Below, one piece after another: positions 35,469-46,700 of a stretch of 64,000 nucleotides of DNA. Position 1 is the first letter of the stretch. Each line of letters starts with the position of its first letter. Position numbers and translations under genes: made by a program. A model generated the notes under the pieces. It ran no database searches and was not told the origin of the DNA. It saw only the letters and a program-made list of their open reading frames with translations. The DNA comes from Ustilaginoidea virens (Eukaryota; Ascomycota; Sordariomycetes; Hypocreales; Clavicipitaceae): assembly GCF_000687475.1 (NCBI RefSeq), contig NC_057317.1, forward strand, positions 4,774,501-4,838,500. The letters run 5' to 3'.

Positions 35469-36931
35469 TCATGTCTGCTTCTTGCCTGCATCTTCGTTCG
35501 TGGGCGAAGGATGCTCGTCCATCGCGATGCCAACGCCAGTCACACCAGTCACGCTGTGGAGAGAACGGTAACCGGGCATGGACCCATACCCATTTCGGGT
35601 GCCGGGCTCAGAAAGGCGGCCGGTTGAAGCCCTGTCCGTCGACAGGAACCCCCGGATTCTTAGCGACCGCAGCAGAGGCCGGATGGTCGCTAAGCTTGTC
35701 GCGATAATGGCGAAGCCTGGTTCCACCAATGTCCAAACAGTGGCGTCCGTCACCGAGACTGGGACCGGTTAACTGAAAACCCAAAAAACCGTGACCGTTT
35801 CCCTCAACCTCTCTGCAAGAAAGGAGACGAGACATTATTGCGAAAATACTTACACATGAGATCCTCCGAAGATTGTAGTCCCGCCAGAAACTTGAGTCGG
35901 ATAAGCGTGGCGATACTGGCGCTGAGCCACAGCAGTCAGTACGAAGAAGGGCAAAGGGATGAGAAAAGTCCGAGGTTTCGCGCGGCTGTGCCCTTACAAA
36001 ACACCGAGACCCAAAATAACAATAACAGTGACCTTGGCTTGCTTGGTCATATCGACGCCCCAAAGCAAAGGAATTGGGATGAGGGCCTGTAGCTCCGCGC
36101 GTCAGGACCTGCTAAAGTATGATGCACCGTGCGTTGATGCGCCATGTGTTGATGCGCCGTGCGATGATGCGCCGTGCATTGATTGCTGCCAGCACTTACA
36201 AAGAACCAATCCGACAAAACCACCATGACAGTCAGCGCGTACGCAGCTGAGATGACTTCGTCGGGTCCTGCACAGTAACCATCTCGAATGCGAAAGTCCC
36301 ATTGCTTCTGGACAGGGGTACACTGGAACATGTTCCAGATGAAGATGACCGTGGTCCACAGAGTAACAATGACCAGAGCGATCCGAAGAGTCCAAATGTA
36401 CGACTTTTGCGTGGCCAGTCGCAGCAGAAACAGGCCGATGCTCAGTTTGACAAACATCATGCATAAAAGGTAAAAAGCGATCGTGATGGATTGCCACTGG
36501 AAGAAGCCCTCGTTGGTTAACTGCCCCGCGGTCTCGGGGGAGTACCTTTGCAAGCATCGGAAGGAGACCTACCATCAGCGCGGCCACTCGGTCATCCAGA
36601 CTCGGAATAGCATCATTGTGCTTGCCTACGCCGTACCGTACGCTTTCCAGAGCGGATACGCAGGCGCTTGTGAAAAGCAACTGGTGTAAAAGACTGTTAG
36701 CGCAAAACACGAAAACATGTCCCCCTGGCAAGCTTGGCAACCCATGGATTCGGGCACACCAACTTGAGCAACTAGAATCAGCCAATCGTCCACGTTGTAG
36801 CTCTTGACAAACACTAGTCGTGTATACAATCGAAGCCCAATAGCTACCCAGCTGGTAGTCAACAATGCTATACTTGTTCCGACCAAGGGCCCTCCATTGT
36901 ATTCATTCAGATCGACTGCCTTGCCAGCCAT
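35469..36931 (-). CDS. Fungal rhodopsin-domain integral membrane protein (7-TM)
   Basis: A membrane protein of the large fungal family sometimes labelled integral membrane, PTH11-like or SAT20-like. Six exons read from MAGKAVDLNEYNGG at 36931. Transmembrane segments in order: TSIALLTTSWVAIGLRL; the DDWLILVAQ hallmark; LLFTSACVSALESV with the conserved GVGKH loop; SITIAFYLLCMMFVKLSIGLFLLRL; IALVIVTLWTTVIFIWNMF; VISAAYALTVMVVLSDWFF; LIPIPLLWGVD with VTVIVILGLGVL; and a final VEPGFAIIATSLATIRPLL. All borders are canonical except the first donor (GTTGGT). A 76-nt intron ending TTCCAG at about 36498 keeps the frame through VAALM-WQSITIAF. The intron at about 36096-36208 holds a 15-bp tandem repeat. 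The ligand and function are unknown; the family is not a light-sensing opsin. Confidence 0.85.
36121..36180. repeat. 15-bp tandem repeat inside an intron
   Basis: Four copies of a GATGCGCCGTGCGTT-type unit with a few substitutions, lying within an intron of the rhodopsin-domain gene. Confidence 0.85.
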
Positions 36932-39900
36932 GGCTTATAGCGCACAACCGTCTGCTCCGCAGCTCTTAACCTTGGATCATAACCACCGCGCACTCGTTAT
37001 CTCTCTGGGAAGGAAACTCCCGGGTGATGGGTGGCGTTTTTTTTTTAAATGGGGCCGAATCGAAACTAAGAGACGGAGACGGTGCCAGGATTCGTTGTGT
37101 TGGAAATATCGGGCTCGGCTGTATAGGTTGGTCGAAAGACGGTATAATTACACGATGCCGAAATATGAACTGCACGCCGAAATTTCGCAAGCAAAAAGTT
37201 ACAAAAGAAAAAAAAGGTGACAATTTCTGCAAAGGAAAAGGAGAAACGACATGCTGACGGCTGCTGCAGCAGTCGGCTAGATGGGCCCATGTAAGAACCG
37301 TGATACAAAGGTAGCTATCATTGGGATCCTGTGAAGTTTCCATTGGAGACAAGGAAGTGGAGCAGCAGCAGCAGCAGCAGCAGCCACCAATAAAGAACCT
37401 TGACAAAGTTTCGACGGTTACTCCGTAGGGAAACAGGGCCGTGGGCGGGAAATGTCTTGGGGTCGTCGGGCGGGACACTTGCTCGATTAGTGAGCAAAGG
37501 TAAAATGAACCGGGCTCGATCCGTCTCCGTCTGCCATGTACTGTAATTTGCTTCGTTGTATGGAGTATCCGAGGCGTAAAACGTCAAGGGAGCTTGACCG
37601 CTTCCATGGCCATGGCATTGACTGAGGATTAAATCCCGTCAATTTCCCCTCGAGGACGTCGGACCTCGCTGTCGCTGGCCCAGCTTATGGAAGCTGCCGA
37701 TGATCAAGGGATCATCACGTCGCCTTGAGCCAGCCAGGGGTGCAGACCACCTACCAAACCATCTTGCCACATTCCACCCAGCCCTGTTCGAGAACCCGAT
37801 GCGAACCTTTGAGTTCCGGGCGTTCGGACGATAAAGTTCAGAAGGTCCGTCCATGCCTTGGATTTTCCATGGTCCTCGAGCAGCTGGTTTCGGAACTTGC
37901 CACGTGTTTCGGGTCATCCAGGAGCAGGCGGAAAGGAAGTCGAAGCCATCTCAAGACCCTGGTCTCGTACCTTGCAGGGCAAGTTTGAAGTTTGCTGCGA
38001 GGCTGGGTTCCTGGTCCAGGGCTGGTGTCTGTCTGGTCCGACGACGGAGGGCGAGAGCGAACGTCGCCGGGTGCAGCTCGACTCTGGCCCCAAGCCCCAT
38101 GTTCGTTGATTACAGTATGATGCGTCGCTTTGGGGGGCCGCCCGGGCCCGGCTATACTAGCGGTTGCGGATGTTTTCTAGCCAAGGTGCTGTTGGGGCAC
38201 GCAAGGAAGACTTTCTGCAAGTGTTGGAGCCTCGGAGGTACGTACTGTAGCAGAACAGGACGGCAGGGAGGCCACTTGACGCGCAGGAACATGACATGAC
38301 GGAGAATGCGAAGAAAGACTTGATGCATCCCCAGTGACTCCCAAGACGACACTCCTGGAAGACCAAGCCACAAGGAAACGAGGAAAGAGGTGGCCATTTT
38401 CGATTGCGCATCCCACCTTCTTCATCTGTGCTATGTAGGGTAGGTGCGAAGCCCCACTGCTCGCTCCTTCCCGCCAGGCCGACCTAGGCCGGGGATATGC
38501 ATAGCAATGAGTGAGAGAGTCGGTTGCGCCTCCTAGGAAAATGGAAATGCAAATGCAAATGCAAATGCAAATTCAAATTCAAGTGCAAATGCAAATGCAG
38601 GTGCAAATGCAGGTGCAAAATGCGAGATGCATCCAATGTTCAGAGTCGCCTTTGGCCAAGTCCGTCCGTCATGACTGTGGCTTGGACCAGTACCGCTTGC
38701 CGGCCCCGGACCTCTCGGGCGTCGGGAGTCGGGCGTCAGGGCCCAGTAGGCCCGATGCTTGTTGATGCAGCTGCACCATAGCGAAACGGCTCCGCGAGAC
38801 AAGGCCCAGGGCCAGTTTCAGTTCTGCTGTGGGCTTCAGAATGGCGCCATGTGCGGCTTCTTGGCTTGCAGGGGATCCAAGATTTCTCCGGCTATTCTGG
38901 GCAAGATACTCCCATGGTACGTCGTCCTGCTCGACTGCGAGACAGCTGGTGGCCCATGCAAGAACACGGGTGTTTTTTTTTTTTTCCCCTCTTTCTTCTG
39001 TTTCCTCGGCCTCGTTCGAAATACCATCAGCCGCTGCCGTTCAGAACATGCCATCTTGCCATCGCTGTCTGCCAAATATACGTTCAGAGTAGCCTCGGGA
39101 CGGGGATGCTTCCGCCACCCGTCCAGATGGATGCAAGCCGAGCTTGCCGGCAACTTCTGCGTTTCAACGCTGAAATCGGCGCCGCGCGATTCTCCTCCCC
39201 GCGACAATGCGCTTGGCGTTGCGAGCCTTCTTGATATATTTGGGGGGGGGGGGCCAGGCCAGCACGCTCGTGGAGCTCGGACGGACTGTGTTTTGCTGAC
39301 GGGCAGCAATCTTGGCCGCGGACCAACAAGGCTTGATTCCGACGTCATACATGTGAATGTACATCGAATCCAGCCGCGCCGTTATACACCCACGCATCAC
39401 CGGAAAACGCCACCGGTTCACCAGTACCAAGGGGTCCAGAACGACCACATCACAACACCACCGAATCCTTGTCCCGTCACCTGCAGAACACCATGCGCGC
39501 CAAACCACACCTCCCAGCCTCCACCCCTCCAACCCAACCTTGATCAAACATCCCCTCACTCCACAGTAACATCCCCTTACTCCGTACTCCGTAGGTCGCC
39601 AGCACCCTCCCACCCATCGGCGCCGCGCAACACGACCCCACCCCTCCCGTTGCAACCAACCCCGCCCGCGCGAACCTACCCCTCTGCGGGGTGCCGTGAC
39701 GTCATTTCTACGACTGGGCTGCGCACGTAAGTCACGTGCATAAGCCAATCGGATCGCTGCCGAGGAAAGCCCCCACCAACGGCTTTTCCCGAAACCTGAA
39801 GCCGCTAAGCTCGGATAGGCATCGGGCGCACCGCAGCATGGGAGGGGGGGTTTTTTCCCGCGCGCGAAAACCGTCGGATTTTGCCAACGGTAAATTAGGT

Positions 39901-41365
39901 ACCGCAGTCGCGGTCTCTTTTCGAGACGACGCAGCGACGGAGGCGGAGATGGAGCGCGAGCGGCGCGGCAGTCGACAGCGTTGCGCGACGCCGCGGCGGC
40001 GTCAGAGGCAGGTCTTGTTGATGCGTTTCAGTCAGTGCCCGCACCGGGCGCTGCCAATTGTCGACATGCGACCAAAAATGCGACGAAACTGACTGAGCCC
40101 GCGGTGTGGTTTGCGCCAAAAAAAAAAAAGAAAAAGAAAAAGGAGGCAAGAGTGAAGGTATAGAAAGGCGTCACAGCGGAAAAGGGCACGGCAAAATTGA
40201 GCCAAAACAGAGGTCAAGGAACAGAACCATAGCCTCGGATGTAACAGCCGCCGAATTGACCGTCCCACCTGGTCACCACAATTTTTTTTTTCCTTTTCTT
40301 TTTTGTGATTTCCGGAACATCACCGAAATAGATCCAGCCCAGCAACAAAAAAAAAAAAAAGGTAAAAGAGTCAATACTGATGACAAGATAAAAGGAGAAG
40401 ATGGAAATCAAACAAGGTGCCAGCCAAGAAATAAAAAAAAAAAAAAAACTAAAAATAAATAAATAAAACAAAACACACACACAAGGCAACAGAGTACAAG
40501 ACTAGGCGGTCAAAATCACCCTCCCTTCCCCTTTTTGGTTTGCCTTATCTGGCCCGGATTTCTCTGAAATTTCCCCTGTACTATCCACCCAGTTGCGTTC
40601 ACATCACCGTACACATGTCTGTCGAGAGAGGTCGCTTGCCAAAAGAAATATGTTGCCACCATGGCAGCTTTCGTCTTCGGCAGGGAGCCCCCCCCTTGTA
40701 CATCGCCGTTGCGATGCGATGCGGGGGGGGGGGTCCTAGTCGATAATGCCGTCTGAGCCGCGCAAGTCGATTCCATTTCGTTTGCATACCCAAGCCCAAT
40801 GTCGTGGGTGCTTCTGAGAAAGCTACTCCATGGACGCGGCCGAAACGTGACTGCGCAGGATCCATCCGATCAATGAGTCTCAAGAAAGCAAAGCTCCGAA
40901 ATAAGCCATGAAGAAAGAAGAAAGTAGAAAAAACTCGACACCGTCTTGTACTGAAAAACAAAAACAACTCCGACATATCCTCTGTCCCAAACGCCATGTA
41001 AGGAGCGTAATGGTCTTGCCAAATATCGACCGTCGTAATTACATACTCCTTGAAGTCATGAACATGGGCCAACGGTCCCATTCGAAAAGGGGAAGAAATA
41101 GAAAAGTATGGAGAGGATGAGATAAAACTCCATCAAACGCGTCACCACTTCGAGTCGCTTACACCAGAGTGAAGCACTCATGGGTGCAAGATCAAAGGAC
41201 ATTTTCTTCTCGAGTTTGTTTGTGTTTATTCCGCGTCTTTTGACTACTCGGGCTTGATTTTTGCCAGCTTGCTTACTGCGCAAAGCAGGCATACTAAGGC
41301 GCAGGCTTCCGAGTCGGTTTATTTTTTTTTCCTTTTCCCCTTGCACATTTGCAATATCGCGACTA
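36932..41365. other. 4.4-kb gene-free stretch
   Basis: Between the rhodopsin-domain gene start and the 3' end of the Zn2Cys6 gene. Contains a CAG-type run at 37362-37385, a GCAAAT hexamer array at 38540-38618, a G-run at 39241-39252, ACTCCGTA motifs near 39579-39592, A-runs at about 40120-40142 and 40432-40448, and GC-rich promoter-like DNA at 39840-40010. The longest frame (38759-39730) crosses homopolymers and has no family resemblance. No supported gene or RNA is seen. Confidence 0.6.
38540..38618. repeat. GCAAAT hexamer array
   Basis: About 13 tandem hexamers of GCAAAT with variants TCAAAT, TCAAGT and GCAGGT. No coding role is visible. Confidence 0.85.
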
Positions 41366-43489
41366 CTACCTCTTACGCTTCTTGGCCTTGTCGGCAGCCA
41401 TGGCAGCTGTCGTGATTGGGGCCGCGGGTAGGAGAGCAGGCTGTGATGAAGCGGTCACTTCCTCCTTCTTGATGGGCACTCCCATATGGCGACCATATCG
41501 ACCCTTGCGACCGTTGCCCTCATCTTCGCTGATGCATTGATCAGCCGAAAGTCCCGCATCTCGACAGCGTCCGCATGGGCGCTGACGATCGCATCCCTTC
41601 TTGCTCTTGCGGCAGCGTTGGCACCGAGGCTTCGTGGAAAGATCAGGCTGCTCCTCCTCACCGGGCAGGGCAATGAGTCCAACCGACGCGACCGACTGTT
41701 TCCTCGAGTGCGTTGTGGAAGCAGGCGACATCGGGACAAGGGAGGCAGCCGTCGCCGTCGCCATCGCCGTCGCCAGCGACGTTGCGTGGACGGCAGAAGG
41801 AGGGGCATTGGCGACGAGGGGCGGTTTCTTGTTGGCCTTGGCGCCAGTCGCAGGGCGAGGGGCCTTGGGTGCCTTTTGCGTCGTTGGCTTGGGCGCTGCG
41901 GCGGCAGAGCTCTTGTGCTTGGCAGAAGTAGGCTTGCTTTTGGCCGCCGAACTGCTCTTGCTGCTGCTGCCGCTGCTGCCGCTGCTGCCGCTGCTGCCGC
42001 CTGCGCACACGGCGCCAGAGGTGCTGTGCTCATAACCGGCGACATCCGCGCCGACATCAACAGCTTCGGCGGGGGCGGGGGCGAAGGGAGTCTCGGTGGA
42101 TGGGTAAATTAATCGAGCGGTACCATTGGGGTCCAGCCTTTGCCGGCGGGAGGCTGGCATGTCGTCTTCGCTGTGGCTGTCGCCATCGCTGGTGGCTCCG
42201 GTGGACGACGCGACATCAGCGCGGCCGCTAAAGGTGTCGTCCAGCGTTGATGCCGAGGTGCGACCGTGAGAAACATTGGACATCTCCCCCAGACGCATGA
42301 GCTGTATGGCGACATCCTTGTCCTCTTCCGACATGCAGCTGCCGACGGTGGGGTCAGGTGTGGGAAGGACGCCCATGCCAGAGCCCACACCGCTGCCGTT
42401 GCTGGCATAGCCAATGCTGTCGCGGGAGCGATGGCCATGCGCGGGGGTGGCATAAGCAGAAGGATTGCCGTTGCTGTAGCTTTGCGGGGATTGCAACGGC
42501 CGTGGGTTCGAAAACGGATTTTGGCCGGGATGGACAAACGGCAGAGATGGTCGGTGGTGTTCAATGCGGCGAGCGGGTGAGACGGATGGATTGGAAGTGG
42601 CTGCGGGCATCTGAGGTGGTGCGAATAGTGGCAATTCCTGTGCAACGGCCAGTGGTCAGCAAAGATTGAAAGTCCATGAGCTGGGCTAGAAACAAGACTA
42701 TTGTTTGTTTCCTTGTTTCCTTTTTTTTTTTATTTCCCCCCTTGGATCGCTTGATCAGTGCAGTCTTACCGAGCTTTCAAACTTGGCTCGCTTCCGGCGC
42801 CCGCCCTCGACGATATTCTCGACGCTGATGTCGGTTGTGCCAAGTTGCTCCTTGACCTTGGCCGAGGTGCTGCTGGGGGCACCGTCGCCGCTGCTGTAGC
42901 CGTTCATGCTGTCACTATAAGCATCGGCGTGCGCGCTTCTCCGGCCATGGCCATTGCCGCTGCTGGGGGACGGGCTACGTCGCCTGGAGCCTCTGGAGCT
43001 GGGTCTAGCTGCATCTTGGACGTAGCGCTGGTGTTGCGCTTGGTGAAACTGATAGCCATCCTGCTCGTAGTAGGGCTCGGCAGGCGCGGTAGAGGGAGCC
43101 TGCTGGAACGTGGACTGTTGCCCGATGGAGCTAGACGTCACGGGCGGTTCTTCAATCACCCGCACGTAGACAACCATGTTGTTGCTAAAGTTCTCGTATC
43201 GAGCAATGAGGGTGTTGCCATGTTCATCCTCAAAGCTCACACCCTTGGACCCTGTGGGACCAGAGTACAAGCCGTAAAAGTTCTTGACGGTGGTGACTAT
43301 TGAGTCGGTGGTGTCATGGGGGTAAATCTGAACCCGCATGGGCAAGCGCGCACGATACTGCGGCGAGTCCAGAAACAGAAGCTCAAATGCGACATTCTTT
43401 GGCGTGGTCAATCGCGGGGAGACGCTGCCGCCGTTGGGGGAATCGCCCGGCATGGCCACGGCAGAATTGACGGGCAACGTGGATGCCAT
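41366..43489 (-). CDS. Regulator with C-terminal Zn2Cys6 cluster
   Basis: A putative nuclear transcription factor of about 660 residues from two exons, joined by an intron at about 42638-42772 at the FESS-ELPLF junction. The N-terminal third is a conserved globular region (VAFELLFLDSPQYRARLPMR, then YPHDTTDSIVTTVKNFYGLY and VVYVRVIEEPP) that looks like a ubiquitin-like fold. A long Ser/Ala/Pro-rich middle follows, with a Gly-Ser-Ser repeat. The fungal zinc cluster lies near the C-terminus: CQRCRKSKKGC then CGRCRDAGL, spacing C-x2-C-x6-C-x5-C-x2-C-x9-C. It ends with a basic KAKKRKR that could be a nuclear localisation signal. The zinc cluster of GAL4-type factors is usually N-terminal, so the order is unusual. 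I recognise it as conserved in filamentous fungi but cannot name its targets. Confidence 0.88.
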
Positions 43490-43675
43490 GGCACCTGGTG
43501 CGTGTGCGGATTGTTTTCCTTGTGGTATAGCCCCGGGGTGAAACGAGCGGTCAGGCGAGGCCTGGGCGGGATAGGATGGTTTGGGGGGGGGGGGGGGGGG
43601 AAACGGGGTTGAAATGGGATTTTGTCCGACTGAGGAAGTTGTATGGATGGATGGGATGGGTCTGTGGGTGCGTGC

Positions 43676-43746
43676 GTGCGTGTGTGTTGTGTGTATGTGT
43701 TGTGTGTGTGTGTTGTGTGTGTTGTGTGTGCTGTGTGTGTTGTGTG
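43676..43746. repeat. (GT)n-type microsatellite
   Basis: GTGTGT with TTGTG interruptions over about 70 bases, about 200 bp upstream of the Zn2Cys6 regulator's ATG. Confidence 0.85.
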
Positions 43747-46700
43747 CGCGTCGGTCGGTTACCGCAGGCTGGCGTCAATATGGGAAGAGGAAGCGGAAGG
43801 GAAGATGGTCAGAGTCGCTTAAAGAGACTCTGGTTTCATCCCGTCTCCTCTTGACGTTTCCCGTGTATCTCGATGTGTAGTTTCGGGGAAGTGTTCGATG
43901 ACTCCAGTCCTCTCCGGCTGCGAGCGAGCCAGGGACGGTTGAGGGCACGGCCAAGTGGTCGTTGCAGGCGGTAAAGCGCCAGAGTCGGTATCTGGTTGTC
44001 AGGTTTGCGCGACGGCAGCGACAGCTGGTAAGGAGGATGCGGCCAAGACCAACGCAGGTCCTAAACACGAGAGAAAACGGGTCAGCACCGGAAGTCGGTA
44101 TTCAAGCCTGGAATGACGGGGCTGGAGGGCCGTTTTCATGCCTGGCTGGTCCGTCGACAACGAGCGGCTCAACCTGCGGTTTATGTATGGCAGGCAGGCA
44201 AGGCAGGCCTGGGAGCCTGGCTCGGCAACCAGGACGGCAAAGAAGCGACACGGGGGGGGTTTGGATTGCTCAAAATGGGCGTTGACGGTGATCGCGCACG
44301 ACGATAGAGACCAGGAAACTTACCAGAAGGATCAGGAGTGGCTCGGGCGGCTGTTTGATGGCGGCCAAGGCGGGAGAATCTCTGGAGAGCATGAGGAGAA
44401 GAGGAGCAGGTTGGCGAGGTGGAACGATTTTGTTGCCGGCTGGGCTCAACTGCCTGCCATTGGGGAGGGGAGGGGGGGGGGCCTGCTTTGGGGGCCCAGG
44501 CCTGCTCTGGGGGGGGATCGCCGGGGGCGACTTGGCGAAGGCGCTCCAGGCGGCTCCAGGCGGCCTCGCAGTGGCTACTTTTGCCAACCGGGCGCGGCTG
44601 GGTGCTCCTCCCAGCGCTTGAGGAGCTGGAATATAGCGTCCAGCGTCCAGCGTCCAGCGTCAATCAATCAATCAATCAATCAATCAACTGGTCAATCGTG
44701 GTGACCCTGTGCAGATTGACTCCAGCCCGTGAGCAGCGCTCGCTCGCTCGCCCGCAAGCAAGATCCCAGAGGGATGCGCACGTCGAGGGCCACGTCGAGG
44801 GCCACGTCGAGGACCCCCGTTGTGTCCAGTCAAAACGGTTCTGGTCCGGTCCGGTCCATCCAATGAATCCATCGCACGCCGCGGGCTGGAAAGACTGGGA
44901 GCAAGCAAACAGCACAGCCTACGGCGAGCGATTGAAGCCTGTTGCTGCGACCAGCCCAGCCCAGACTGCACCGGCACCGCACCCGTCTTGACGGCCTGGC
45001 TCAATGTCCGCGCGGGATGGCCCTGCTGGCTGTCGCAATCCAACACGGGCTCCTGATCGCGTGCGCCTTTTTTTCTTCCCTTCTCCCCCTCTCCCCCTCC
45101 CCCCTCCTTCAGCGAAAAACCCGCCGTGGTCTCTGGCTTCTGCGTCCAAGTCGTACGAGGAGGAGACAGCCAGGAGGAGACCGCCAACTTTGATGTCGAG
45201 CGGTTGACGGAACCCGTGGCGCAGCGCAGCGCTGGTCCCACTAGGTACCTCCATGTCCCTTCCCGCTGGCCTGTCGATTTGGCGCAGGGTGCGCTGGAAA
45301 TTGACATCAAATGTCCCAAGTCTCCCTGACTGACTGACTGACTGACTAACTGACTGGTCCTTGCTCTTGCTTGAGCAGGTGCGTTGGGAAACGCAAGGGG
45401 ACATGGAGGGAAGGAGCACAAGACTTTCTTTCTTTGATGGTGTGGGCACCAGGAAGCTGCAATGGCAGTTACAAAGGTACATGTACCGATGTGACTTGAT
45501 GCCGCCGCTCCCTTCCTGCGCCAAGCTGCGCGTCGCCAGCTGCAAGCAAGCTTGAGCACTGGCAAAGATTTTCTTCTTGTCTGGTCTGCAAGAGGTTTCT
45601 TTCTCCCTCTCTCTCCCTCCCTCTCCATGTTCGCCGCCTCATCATCAACTTGCTCCGCCGTCCTCCGAGATGGTTTTAGCTGTGTGAAACAACGTGCGTC
45701 TTTTGGCGTCTCGGGCGCCGCATGGTTCGCGACAAGCCACACCCCAGCCGGCTCCGCAGGCGCAATTGACTCGAGCCTTGGCTCTCGCTTTCCACCCTCG
45801 GTGCCCGCGCCGCGAAAAAAAAAAAAAAAAAAAAAAAGAAACCGAGCGACGAGCGGCGAGCAAATGAAGCCAGGAAACCATGCCAGACGCACAATGCGTT
45901 GCGCAGTGCGTCTCCCATGCCCTTTTTCATTGTAGCTTTCGGCTGGCGACGCCATCGGCCGTTGCGCCCAATTGCCCCATGTTTTCTCTCCACACAACCC
46001 ACCCAGTCGACCCTTGGTGGGGTGAGTCGCACTGTCGCAGCCGGCGGCCAGCGGGCAAGTACATATGTAATATACCCAGAGTGGGTGCCGCTGGACCAGT
46101 GACCGCTGACAGTTCCTCATTTCAGCCGCGGTGGCACAGAAGACTCACGGCAATGACCTGCTATTACTATGGACTCGGGAGCACTCCGTATATAGCAAGT
46201 ACCTAGGTACCTAGGCGCGGACCACTCCGTACGGAGTACTGAGAGGGCGAGTTCAAGGGCACAACGAATATCCCGACAACGCCAAGGCAGTTCTCTGGTT
46301 CTCATTGGCTGGCCGGGCTGCAGCAACACACGCCTTGGCCCCACCTCTGGCCGGGGAGGGGCTGCTTCACTGACGTGCAGAGCAGCGCAGCGCAGCGCAG
46401 CGCAGCGCAAGTTTGGGCTGGACTTGTGGTCGTCTTCGTCGTCGTCGTCGTCGTCGTCGTTCCTACCAGACTGCACCTCCGCAACTCCGCGCTAGCTTCC
46501 AACCTGCCTACCTAGTAGGCTAGCCTTCTGCGAATAAGAGACGTCCGCGTCTTTGCTGTGTGCCACACCTTGATGTGGCACGGGCAAGAAGACAGACATT
46601 GTACCGTGATGGAGCAGAAACCTTGACGTGACGGCACGTCCGTCGACTTCCATCCATGGGTACCTAGGTGGGTGGGTCGCGCGTCTGGTTGGTCGTGCCT

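Noticed and set aside
36498..36575. Apparent frameshift in the rhodopsin-domain gene
   Set aside because: A 76-nt intron with GTAGGT donor, TTAAC branch-like site and TTCCAG acceptor restores the frame (VAALM to WQSITIAF), so there is no need for a break or pseudogene.
38759..39730. A 323-codon + strand frame
   Set aside because: It crosses T- and G-runs, has no globular pattern or family resemblance, and ends in Pro/Thr-rich noise. Treated as chance.
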